Source of the DNA: Deltaproteobacteria bacterium UBA2957
GTDB lineage: Bacteria; Myxococcota_A; UBA796
Reading direction: 5' to 3'
Assembly: GCA_002348535.1 (NCBI GenBank)
Contig: DEBL01000292.1
Coordinates: forward strand, 32,756 to 46,821
Length of the DNA: 14,066 bases
The first letter of the stretch is position 1, and every line of letters starts with the position of its first letter. Positions 1 to 7,008 of this stretch are shown piece by piece. Both the position numbers and the translations under genes were made by a program. The notes beneath the pieces are model-generated. The model was not told the origin of the DNA and did no database searches. It saw only the letters and a list, made by a program, of their open reading frames with translations.

Positions 1-1071
1 CTGGTCGAGACCACTGGACTCGCAGACCCAGGCCCTGTGGCTCAGACCTTTTTCATGGACGATGAGATTCGCGAAGAGTTTGCCCTCGACGGAATCGTGA
101 CCCTCGTCGATGCAGCGCACATTGATCAGCAACTGGGTCGCAGCGATGAAAGTACAGAACAGGTTGCGTTTGCGGATGTACTTGTGTTGAACAAAACCGA
201 CTTGGTTGGCACGGAGGATCTCGATGCTCTTGAGGCTCGGCTACGGGAAATGAACCGAATGGCACGGGTGGTTCGCAGTGAGAAAGCCAATGTTCCGGTG
301 GATACAGTGTTGAACCTCAGTGCCTTCGACTTGGACCAAGTTCTTGAGCGGCGTCCCACCTTTCTCGAGCCGGAGTACCCCTTTGAGTGGACGGGGGTCT
401 ACTCGCTCGAGCCGGGTCGGTACGCCTTGAGCCTTGCCGAGGGCCCAGACCCTGAGATGTCGCTTGTGGTCAGGGGAAATCAGGATCGAGACGATGCAGC
501 CCTTCGAGAGGGCGCCGAGTGGAGCGTGCGACGGTATGCCGAGTTGGCCGCCCCGCTGGAGCCCGACTCTGATCTTTCCATCGGAGAACATGTGAGTCTC
601 CAACTGCAGTCGGCGGGTCGAAAAGCCTTCTTCTTGACCGTGGATGAACCGGTGCAAGTGGGTTTGTTTGCCCAACACACGGCAGAGGAGTTCGATATGA
701 AGATTCTCCGCGACGGCAGCGATGAAGAGGTTCTCCCCAACGCTGAGCGAATCTGGGTGGCCCAGCATGAGCACGACGATGAAGTCGGTTCCTTCGCCAT
801 TGAGAGGACCGGAGATGTTGACCCGGATCGATTGAACCAATGGCTCAGCGAGGTTCTCCGGGAGCGAGGAGTGGACATCTTTCGGATGAAAGGGTTCTTG
901 AGCATCGCGGGTGAGCCCAATCGGTTTGTCTTCCAAGGGGTCCACATGCTCTTTGATGGCCAACCGGACAGGCCATGGGGCAATGCGCCGCGCTTCAATC
1001 AGTTGGTGTTCATTGGACGAAACCTCGACGAAGCCGCCATGACGCAAGGGTTTGATGCATGTCTCGTTTGA
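1..1071 (+). CDS. CobW/COG0523-family metallochaperone GTPase, 5'-truncated
   Basis: This is a G3E-family P-loop GTPase of the CobW/YjiA/ZNG1 group, cytoplasmic proteins that deliver metals, usually zinc, to client enzymes. The reading frame is open from base 1, so the start and the Walker A loop lie upstream. GTG at 37 is internal, not a start. Visible motifs are ETTGLADP (bases 7-30, the family's Walker B/G3 region) and NKTD at 190-201 (guanine specificity). The CobW_C domain starts near base 790 with FRMKGFL, FVFQGVH and LVFIGR. Between the GTPase and CobW_C domains, where most homologues have a short His-rich loop, lies a beta-rich insert of about 135 residues (bases 370-780) that begins YPFEWTGVYSLEPGRYAL and ends in a small QHEHDD cluster. 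I recall similar inserts in a CobW subgroup. The stop overlaps the next gene. The family is certain; the metal and client are unknown. Confidence 0.93.
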   Translation: MVETTGLADPGPVAQTFFMDDEIREEFALDGIVTLVDAAHIDQQLGRSDESTEQVAFADVLVLNKTDLVGTEDLDALEARLREMNRMARVVRSEKANVPVDTVLNLSAFDLDQVLERRPTFLEPEYPFEWTGVYSLEPGRYALSLAEGPDPEMSLVVRGNQDRDDAALREGAEWSVRRYAELAAPLEPDSDLSIGEHVSLQLQSAGRKAFFLTVDEPVQVGLFAQHTAEEFDMKILRDGSDEEVLPNAERIWVAQHEHDDEVGSFAIERTGDVDPDRLNQWLSEVLRERGVDIFRMKGFLSIAGEPNRFVFQGVHMLFDGQPDRPWGNAPRFNQLVFIGRNLDEAAMTQGFDACLV

Positions 1072-2123
1072 ATGACGATGGCCCGAGGGGTTCACTCAAA
1101 ACCGGTTGGACCGCGACCGTCGGAGACTACGCCATCGACGGTGGATGGTTGAGTGGAGGCGAGGTGCTGGTCGTGGGTGATGCTGCGGGGGGCGTATACG
1201 GATTCGAAGGCATCTCTGGAAGCGTGCGTTGGAGCCATTCGGAGGTGCACGCAGGTGGATTGCTTGCGTTGGCAGTCCAGCCGGCTGGCGAGTTGTTCGC
1301 CACGAGCGGTCAAGACGGGCGAGTCTGCATCTGGAATGCTGAAACCGGTGAGGTGGCGACCACTATCGACAACGGCAGTGGTTGGGTCGAACACGTGGCG
1401 TGGTCGCTGGACAATCAGTATCTGGCTGCGGCGATTGGTCGGTGTGTTCATGTATTCGACACCGACGGCCAGGAACTGTGGAAATCAGAGGGCCATTCGA
1501 GCACGATCGGCGCCATTGCGTGGTCGAGCGAAGGAGAGTTGGCGACGGCATGCTACGGGCAGGTGACGTTCTTCACGGCAGCATCGGGTGAAGTCCTTCA
1601 GAGGCTGAAATGGAAAGGATCGATGGTTTCCATTGTGCTCAGCCCCGATGCGAATATCGTGGCGTGCGGTAGCCAAGACAACTCCGTGCATTTCTGGCGG
1701 CGACCCACCGGAGAGGACTCAGCCATGCATGGGTATCCAGGAAAGCCGTCGTCATTGGCGTTTGATGACCGAGGCATGTTGCTTGCCACCAACGGCAGTG
1801 ATTCGGTGACGGTCTGGAGCTTTGAGGATGATGGCCCCGAAGGCACAAGCCCCGGTGTGCTGAGTCTGCACGTGCGCCCGGTTACGGCGCTGAAATTTGC
1901 CCATCAAGGCAGGCGGCTTGCCTCCGGAGCGAGGGACGGCAGCGTCATCGTCTGGCGACTTCAGCATGACGGAGAGGGTCGTCCTGTGGGCGCGGCTCTC
2001 GTGGGCGGCGATAAGGACATGCCCGATGTAGTGTCCGGGTTGGCATGGCGGCCCGGTGACCGCGGCCTCGCCGCCTTTGACGCCAGCGGACGGGTGACCT
2101 ACTGGCGTGTCATGGACCGCTGA
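1059..2123 (+). CDS. WD40-repeat beta-propeller protein
   Basis: A 354-residue protein made almost entirely of WD40-like repeats, with no signal peptide or membrane segment. It is therefore probably a cytoplasmic scaffold or binding platform. About eight blades can be counted. Clear blade ends include GRVCIWNAETG, NSVHFWRRPTG, DSVTVWSFED, GSVIVWRL and GRVTYWRV, each preceded by a hydrophobic, Ser/Ala-rich strand such as LFATSGQDG or RLASGARDG. The ATG at 1059 lies inside the last codons of the CobW gene, a 13-nt overlap in another frame, which suggests translational coupling and joint expression. By association it may help the metallochaperone dock on a client or sense metal status; the sequence does not show this. 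WD40 proteins are easily mis-assigned by function, so only the fold and the operon link are secure. Confidence 0.9.
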   Translation: MSRLNDDGPRGSLKTGWTATVGDYAIDGGWLSGGEVLVVGDAAGGVYGFEGISGSVRWSHSEVHAGGLLALAVQPAGELFATSGQDGRVCIWNAETGEVATTIDNGSGWVEHVAWSLDNQYLAAAIGRCVHVFDTDGQELWKSEGHSSTIGAIAWSSEGELATACYGQVTFFTAASGEVLQRLKWKGSMVSIVLSPDANIVACGSQDNSVHFWRRPTGEDSAMHGYPGKPSSLAFDDRGMLLATNGSDSVTVWSFEDDGPEGTSPGVLSLHVRPVTALKFAHQGRRLASGARDGSVIVWRLQHDGEGRPVGAALVGGDKDMPDVVSGLAWRPGDRGLAAFDASGRVTYWRVMDR

Positions 2124-2124
2124 G

Positions 2125-2150
2125 TTCGGGCAGTTCAACGGAGCCCCGAA
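2125..2150. terminator. Weak hairpin between convergent WD40 and ptrB genes
   Basis: Imperfect inverted repeat: TTCGGGC (2125-2131) can pair with GCCCCGAA (2143-2150) with one bulged G and an 11-nt loop. It sits right after the WD40 stop, in the 84-nt gap between convergent genes. There is no T-run, so intrinsic termination is only a possibility. Confidence 0.25.
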
Positions 2151-2207
2151 TGCCGGTCAGTGCCCGGCGCCGCGGGTGCCCGCCGTAACCAACACCAACA
2201 GCGGCAG

Positions 2208-4376
2208 TTACTCCGCCGAGGCCGACGAGTTGGCCAGTCCCCAGCTGTCCAGCAGCCACGCGTAGACGTAGGCCACGTCTTCAATGGCTCCGTATCGTCC
2301 CGACTGACCGCTGTGGCCTGCGGCCATATTGGTTTTCAGCAGAAGCTGGCTGTCTTCGGTCTTGGTGACCCGGAGCTTGGCCACCCACTTGGCCGGCTCC
2401 CAATACTGGACGCGCGGATCGTTTAGGCCCGCCGTCACGAGCAGGTCCGGGTACGGTTGACCCACCACGTTGTCGTACGGCGAGTAGGCCAGCATCGTAT
2501 CGAAGTACTCGCGTTGACGCGGGTCGCCCCACTCCTCCCACTCTCCGGCGGTCAGCGGGATGCTTTCATCGAGCATGGTGGTGACCACATCGACAAAGGG
2601 CACTTGGGCCACGGCTCGAGCGGCAAGGTCGGGGCGTTGATTGATAACCGCGCCGATCAGCAAACCACCGGCGCTGCCGCCTTGAATGGCCATGTTGTCC
2701 GGCGTGGTCCACCCATCGGCCACCACTTGGTCTCCGCACGCGATGAAGTCTGTGAAGGTGTTTTGCTTGTCGTGAAACTTCCCGCGGCGGTACCAAGTCT
2801 CGCCCATCTCGCCGCCGCCCCGTGGATGGCACACGACCACAATCACACCCCGGTCGACCAAGGACAGGCGAGCGCTGCTGAACCACGGATCGAGCTTGGC
2901 GCCGTAGCTGCCGTAACCGTACAGCAGAAGGGCTGCGGATCCGTCGAGTGGCGTGTCGGTTCGCCGGAGCACAGACATGGGGACCTTTGTGCCGTCCGGA
3001 GACGTCGCCCACCGGCGCTCGGTGGTGTACTGGGTCCGGTCATAGCCGCCGAGGACTGGGGTCTCCTTGAGCAAGGTTCGATCTCCAGATACAAGGTCGA
3101 CGTCGAAGACGGAGCGCGGCGTGACCATGGACTGATACCCGATGCGAAACGTCTCGGTTTGGTAGTTGGGGTTGTTGGTCCCGTAGACGGTATACAGCGG
3201 CTCTGGCATCGCAAGGCGAGTGTCGCTACCGGACTCCACGTCCAACACTCGAAGGTGCACAAGACCCCCTTCACGTTCGTTTAGCACGACGAACCGCTCG
3301 AAAGGCTCCACGCTCTCGAGCGTGACATGGTCGCGATGGGCAATCAGTTCGGTCCATGCGGTGCGCTCGGTGTCGCCGCCGACCGCGACCTCCATCAGCT
3401 TTCGGTTGACGGCGTCCTCGTTGTGGGTGCCATCTGCATCGTTGGCGTCATTGGTGAGCACCAGCCAGCGATTTCCTTGATGGTCGATGCTGTATTCGTG
3501 GCCCAAGTGCCGCTTGGCGAAAACGGTGAACTCTCCATTGGGTGTGTTTGCGTCGAGAACGCGCATCTCGGTGGTGAGGCTGCTGAAACTACCGATCACC
3601 ATGAACCCGTTGGAGCGAGTGCGCCAGACGTATGAGCGGAACTTGTCGTCTTCCTCGGTCCACATCACGGTGTCCTCGCCGGTTTGGCCGAGGGTGTGGC
3701 GCACAATCTGATGCGGGCGTAGGACTTCATCTGGACGGGTGTAGAACACGGTCGCGTTGTCGTTTGCCCATGCCACGTTTCGTGTGATGTCGGCGATGAC
3801 ATCCGGGAGATGCTCGCCAGTACGGAGATCGATGAACCGAAGCTCGTACAACTCGCGCCCGGTGGTGTCGAGGCTGTATGCGAGCAGGGTGTGATCGGGA
3901 GACACAGCAAACGATCCGAGCCCAATGTACTCATGGTCGAGCGTGTTCAAGTCGAGGAGGATCTCTTCATCGGCCTCCATCGACTCAAGCTTGCGGGCCC
4001 GGATGGGGTAGGCAAGGCCATCCTCGGTTCGGCTGTAGTACCAATAGGGCCCGTCTTTCACCGGCACCGACAGGTCGGTTTCTTGAATCCGGCCCACCAT
4101 CTCGTCGAACAACTCCTTTCGAAACCCCTCGAGGTGGCCTGTCTCTGCAGCGGCGTATTCGTTTTCAGCCTCGAGGTAAGCGATGACCGCTGGGTTTTCT
4201 CGATCCCGCAACCAGTGGTACGGGTCGAGGCGCTCGACGCCGTGTTCGGTATGGGTGTGGGGCTGTTTAGCGGCGATGGGTGCAGAGGGCATGACGGTGG
4301 CTCCGATGGGTGGAGGAACGGCGGCCTTGGGTCCGCACGCGATGAGGGCAGAGATGATTAAAAACCAGCGGTACAC
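2208..4376 (-). CDS. ptrB: Oligopeptidase B (prolyl oligopeptidase family S9A), predicted lipoprotein
   Basis: A serine peptidase that cleaves short peptides after Arg/Lys. From the start chosen here it has 722 residues, the usual oligopeptidase B length plus a signal. The N-terminal part (HTHTEHG...DPYHWLRD, then a beta-propeller) and the C-terminal alpha/beta-hydrolase domain are complete. The catalytic Ser is in GGSAGG (residue 568), Asp in LNDPRV (653) and His in AGHSG (688). PFVDVVTTMLD and EWGDPR are typical of OpB. Start: GTG at 4376 has AAGGAG six bases upstream and gives MYRWFLIISALIAC, a short signal with lipobox LIAC. ATG at 4403 gives a better-sized signal with a KEKR n-region but has no Shine-Dalgarno. 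The frame also opens at 4463. Membrane anchoring is unusual, since classic OpB is cytosolic or periplasmic-soluble. The gene stands alone, divergent from tetR. Confidence 0.93.
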   Translation of the reverse strand: MYRWFLIISALIACGPKAAVPPPIGATVMPSAPIAAKQPHTHTEHGVERLDPYHWLRDRENPAVIAYLEAENEYAAAETGHLEGFRKELFDEMVGRIQETDLSVPVKDGPYWYYSRTEDGLAYPIRARKLESMEADEEILLDLNTLDHEYIGLGSFAVSPDHTLLAYSLDTTGRELYELRFIDLRTGEHLPDVIADITRNVAWANDNATVFYTRPDEVLRPHQIVRHTLGQTGEDTVMWTEEDDKFRSYVWRTRSNGFMVIGSFSSLTTEMRVLDANTPNGEFTVFAKRHLGHEYSIDHQGNRWLVLTNDANDADGTHNEDAVNRKLMEVAVGGDTERTAWTELIAHRDHVTLESVEPFERFVVLNEREGGLVHLRVLDVESGSDTRLAMPEPLYTVYGTNNPNYQTETFRIGYQSMVTPRSVFDVDLVSGDRTLLKETPVLGGYDRTQYTTERRWATSPDGTKVPMSVLRRTDTPLDGSAALLLYGYGSYGAKLDPWFSSARLSLVDRGVIVVVCHPRGGGEMGETWYRRGKFHDKQNTFTDFIACGDQVVADGWTTPDNMAIQGGSAGGLLIGAVINQRPDLAARAVAQVPFVDVVTTMLDESIPLTAGEWEEWGDPRQREYFDTMLAYSPYDNVVGQPYPDLLVTAGLNDPRVQYWEPAKWVAKLRVTKTEDSQLLLKTNMAAGHSGQSGRYGAIEDVAYVYAWLLDSWGLANSSASAE

Positions 4377-4675
4377 TCGCTTCTCCTTGGGGGGCAAAAC
4401 CATCTCGACTTTGGGGTGTGTTTTAACCGGTCCACGTCTTGAGGTGGAGATCGATTGATGCATGCTTTAGTTCGATGCTGAAACGAGAGGCTGCGTTGTC
4501 AACCCAACAGGACCGATAACAAACAGCCGATCGGGACGTGCCTTGTCGGTGACAACCCCGACTAAGGGTGAAGAGACCCCACGAGTCTTGGTGTTCAGTG
4601 GTACTGTGGAGGTGACCCCGGAGACTGGTCGTCAGCGGACTCTATGGAAGCCGAAAGTTTGGCGGATATGGCTGG

Positions 4676-4704
4676 CTGCTGTGCACAACAGTCTAGGCTG
4701 TTGT
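4676..4704. promoter_or_regulatory. Candidate TetR-family operator upstream of tetR
   Basis: Two overlapping dyads share the half-site ACAACAG. The first is CTGcTGTGCACAaCAG (4676-4691), 14 of 16 positions symmetric. The second is ACAACAG-tCTAGg-CTGTTGT (4685-4704), with perfect 7-bp arms around a CTAG centre. The second ends 46 bases before the tetR ATG, where TetR-family autorepressors commonly bind. Operator function is inferred from symmetry and position only. Confidence 0.5.
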
Positions 4705-4723
4705 TTGCCCGCAAGGCAGACAA
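4701..4723 (+). promoter_or_regulatory. Stem-loop in the tetR leader
   Basis: TTGTTTGCC (4701-4709) pairs with GGCAGACAA (4715-4723) over nine positions, eight Watson-Crick and one G-U, with the 5-base loop CGCAA. It overlaps the end of the ACAACAG dyad and ends 27 bases before the tetR start. It could be a second operator half or an RNA hairpin in the leader. It lacks the T-run of an intrinsic terminator. Confidence 0.4.
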
Positions 4724-4750
4724 CCGAAAACAAACGACAGGATGCTCAGC

Positions 4751-5344
4751 ATGGTGGGACGACCCCAGACACTCGATCGAAATCACGCCCTCGCGGTTGC
4801 GCTCGAGGGGTACTGGCGTGAGGGCCTTTACGGCATGTCGGTCAACGAAGTGTGTCGCCGAGCCGCAATTTCCAAGCCTGGCCTCTACCGCGAATTCGGT
4901 GGCGAGGATGGACTGCTGACGGCGGTGGTGCAACTGTACCGTGACACCGTGCTGCAGAAGCTGTTCGAGCATTTGCGGTCACCGTATCCATTCCGATCTG
5001 TGCTGGCGGGACTGATCAATGAGGTCTTGAGGCCAACGGGGGACCCACCCGGGTGCCTTCTCGGTGAACTGCGCATGGTCAAGTTTGATGACTTGGGTGA
5101 GGAGACGCGGCATCAAGTTGAGGTGTATGCAGCCGAGGTTCGGGACAACTACCGAGTCTGGCTCGATCGGGCGCAGCGGAACGGTGAGATTCCCGCTGAC
5201 CTTGATCTCGACACGGCAGCACGCCACATCGATACGCAAGTAATGACGGCATGCTTCAAGGCCAATCGCGGCGGTGATGTAGCGGAAATTAAGGCCGAAC
5301 TTGAGGTGGCTTTTTGGCGGTTGGTGCCGAACCTATCGTTGTAG
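4751..5344 (+). CDS. TetR/AcrR-family transcriptional regulator
   Basis: A 197-residue, all-helical one-component regulator of normal family length. The N-terminal DNA-binding domain is well conserved: GRPQTLDRNHALAVAL, then the helix-turn-helix in MSVNEVCRRAAISKPGLYREFGG (about residues 29-51). The C-terminal ligand domain contains GCLLGEL after the first regulatory helices, as in many AcrR-type proteins. Start: ATG at 4751 gives the usual MVGRP opening with AGG about nine bases upstream. ATG at 4742 is only three codons longer. Neighbours: ptrB is divergent 374 nt away and pyrC is convergent. The overlapping dyads immediately upstream suggest autoregulation. Whether it also controls ptrB is unknown, and the ligand cannot be read from the sequence. 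Confidence 0.92.
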   Translation: MVGRPQTLDRNHALAVALEGYWREGLYGMSVNEVCRRAAISKPGLYREFGGEDGLLTAVVQLYRDTVLQKLFEHLRSPYPFRSVLAGLINEVLRPTGDPPGCLLGELRMVKFDDLGEETRHQVEVYAAEVRDNYRVWLDRAQRNGEIPADLDLDTAARHIDTQVMTACFKANRGGDVAEIKAELEVAFWRLVPNLSL

Positions 5345-5388
5345 CGACTTCCGTCGCCCCTCCGTTGCAAGCGGATGCTACTCGCGTT

Positions 5389-5425
5389 CAGGATGGGCCG
5401 GACGGTCTGTGTGCTGGCCACCCTG
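5389..5425 (+). terminator. Possible terminator hairpin after tetR
   Basis: CAGGATGGGCC (5389-5399) can pair with GGCCACCCTG (5416-5425), with one mismatch, one bulge and a 16-nt loop, followed by GGTTTGT. It lies in the 106-nt gap between the convergent tetR and pyrC genes. The imperfect stem, long loop and short T content make this a weak call. A small GCGAC-ttcc-GTCGC stem also lies at 5344-5357. Confidence 0.25.
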
Positions 5426-5450
5426 AGTACGGTTTGTAGTGCGCGCGCGA

Positions 5451-6764
5451 TCAGGGCTTTACCGCTATCCCGTCGACGTAGCGAAGTTCACCATGCAGCA
5501 CCGTGGCCACAACCTTGCCCTTGAAGACGCGCCCCAAGAACGCACTGTTGGTGGACTTGCCAGCCATCGCCTTTTCAGTGACCGTCCACTCGCGATTCGG
5601 GTCAACCAACGTGAGGTGGACGGGGGCGGCTTCATTGAGTGTCCCAAGGCGCCCCTTCAGGTCTAGTACTCGTGCCGGGTTTGATGTCATCAATTCGACG
5701 GCCCGGATGTCGGATATGGTGCCGTCGTGGACAAAGGTCAGGAGTGCTGCGAAAGCGGTTTCAAGCCCAATGACCCCGAACGGGGCTTCGATAAAGCCCT
5801 TTGCTTTTTCATCTTTTGTGTGGGGAGCGTGGTCGGTCGCCACGGCGTCCACAGTTCCATCCGCTAACGCCTCAATCAGCGCCTTCCGGTCGTACTCTGA
5901 ACGGAGAGGAGGGTTCATCTTTGTGTTGGTATCCCCGCCTGCGCAGGCGTCGTAGGTGAGGAGCAGGTGGTGGGGACTGACTTCGCAGGTGACGCGTAGA
6001 CCATCACGCTTTGCGTGCCGTATAGCCGCCAAAGAACGCGCTGTTGAGGTGTGCAGAACGTGGTACCGCGCACCGGTTTCTCGGGTGAGTTCGATGTCTC
6101 GTTCAACAAGTACGCCTTCGGCATCGCTGGATTGCCCGCGCACTCCGAGATGCACGCTGATGGGTGAGTCGGTCATCGGTGCATTCTGGGTCATTCGGGT
6201 GTCTTCGGCGTGTTGCATGAACAACAAGTTGTTTTCGGCGCATTGTTGCAGACTACCGCGCATCAAATCGTCATCGAGAAGGGGCAACCCGTCATCCGTG
6301 ATGGCGACCGCGCCCGCTGATTTGAGCGCAGCATGGTCAGTAAGTTCCTCGCCCGCCAAGTTTTTGGTCGCAGCCGCGGCGACGAGAAGGTCAATGCCTC
6401 GAACCCGTCGAGCTTCTTCAGTCTCGAAGGTCACTTGAGCGGGGGTATCGAGCCGCGGCTGGGTGTTTGGCATCACGACCACGGTACAGATTCCCCCGGC
6501 GAGCGCAGCCTTCGAGCCGCTCTCGATGGTTTCTTTGTACTCAAATCCGGGCTGGCGGAAATGAACCTGAAGGTCGACGAGTCCGGGCATTGCCCACAAC
6601 CCGGTTCCGTCCACGTGCTGGGCGTGTTCCGGCACCGTAGTGGGGTTTCGTTCGACACCGTTGGTGGTGACCAGCAAATCGATCACTGCATCCACACCGG
6701 CTTCAGGGTCGATCAATCGAACACCTTTGACAAAGGTTGGGGTCGCGACTGTTGCATTGTCCAT
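5451..6764 (-). CDS. pyrC: Dihydroorotase (pyrimidine biosynthesis, class I-like)
   Basis: Cyclises carbamoyl-aspartate to dihydroorotate, the third step of de novo pyrimidine synthesis, in the cytoplasm. The 437 residues cover the complete amidohydrolase fold. Family motifs: GLVDLQVHFRQPGFEYKET (61-79), the metal region ITDDG (155-159), MQHAED with His185, VLHTST with His238, MNPPLR (283-288), and TDHAPH with the catalytic-type Asp311. The first His of the usual DxHxHxR motif is Gln66, codon CAG at 6569-6567; His68 is kept. From memory, a DxQVHFREPG pattern also occurs in a subgroup annotated as dihydroorotase, so loss of activity cannot be assumed. Start: ATG at 6764 has AGGAG eight bases upstream. 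The gene is divergent from the ABC operon and not linked to other pyr genes here. Confidence 0.92.
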   Translation of the reverse strand: MDNATVATPTFVKGVRLIDPEAGVDAVIDLLVTTNGVERNPTTVPEHAQHVDGTGLWAMPGLVDLQVHFRQPGFEYKETIESGSKAALAGGICTVVVMPNTQPRLDTPAQVTFETEEARRVRGIDLLVAAAATKNLAGEELTDHAALKSAGAVAITDDGLPLLDDDLMRGSLQQCAENNLLFMQHAEDTRMTQNAPMTDSPISVHLGVRGQSSDAEGVLVERDIELTRETGARYHVLHTSTARSLAAIRHAKRDGLRVTCEVSPHHLLLTYDACAGGDTNTKMNPPLRSEYDRKALIEALADGTVDAVATDHAPHTKDEKAKGFIEAPFGVIGLETAFAALLTFVHDGTISDIRAVELMTSNPARVLDLKGRLGTLNEAAPVHLTLVDPNREWTVTEKAMAGKSTNSAFLGRVFKGKVVATVLHGELRYVDGIAVKP

Positions 6765-6957
6765 GGCCCTGTCTCCTCACCATCTCGGAGTGGCGGGGGT
6801 ACCGCAACGATGGTGCCGCGAGGCTTAACGCAACACGAGGAAAGTGGCTGGCCATACCCCGAGCAGAGTGTCCGAAAGGGCGCTATCCTCTGGGCCAAAG
6901 GCCCACGGCTCGCCCGCAGGTGATGTCGTGACATTGGGGGCGCATGGATGACGTTGT

Positions 6958-6972
6958 TGCAATCCGATTGCA
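6958..6972. promoter_or_regulatory. Dyad TGCAAT-ccg-ATTGCA upstream of the ABC operon
   Basis: A perfect 6-bp inverted repeat with a 3-bp centre, ending 36 bases before the ATPase ATG. A second, shorter dyad, ATGTC-gt-GACAT, lies at 6923-6934. Both sit in the 244-nt gap between the divergent pyrC and ABC genes. They are plausible repressor sites, but no -35/-10 pair could be assigned with confidence and no regulator gene is adjacent. Confidence 0.35.
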
Positions 6973-7008
6973 TCAGCGATAGGCCGCGGCCAGCAGGAGG
7001 GCACTACC

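Larger units (their letters stand above)
4377..4750. other. 374-nt divergent intergenic region between ptrB and tetR
   Basis: I find no convincing coding in this stretch. The plus-strand frame open from 4543 has no homology I recognise and runs out of frame through the start of tetR. The left part must hold the ptrB promoter. A perfect TTGACA exists on the minus strand (4502-4497) but nothing like a -10 lies 16-19 bases downstream. The right part, 4676-4723, is dense in dyad symmetry and is described separately. Confidence 0.6.

Noticed and set aside
241..1095. Long minus-strand open frame opposite the CobW gene (284 codons)
   Set aside because: It is antisense to strongly conserved CobW motifs, has no recognisable domain, and arises from the GC-rich codon pattern of the plus-strand gene.
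2457..3284. Long plus-strand open frame opposite ptrB (275 codons)
   Set aside because: It is antisense to the catalytic domain of oligopeptidase B and has no family features.
4497..4502. Perfect TTGACA on the minus strand as a ptrB -35 box
   Set aside because: No acceptable -10 hexamer lies 16-19 bases downstream, and the bases are part of a small GTTG-t-CAAC palindrome.
4543..4821. 92-codon plus-strand frame in the ptrB-tetR gap
   Set aside because: It overlaps the tetR start out of frame, covers the dyad array, has no ribosome site, and its composition does not look like a protein.
6891..6905. TGGGCC-aaa-GGCCCA hairpin between pyrC and the ABC operon
   Set aside because: It is a short stem without a T-run between divergent genes, where a terminator is not expected.
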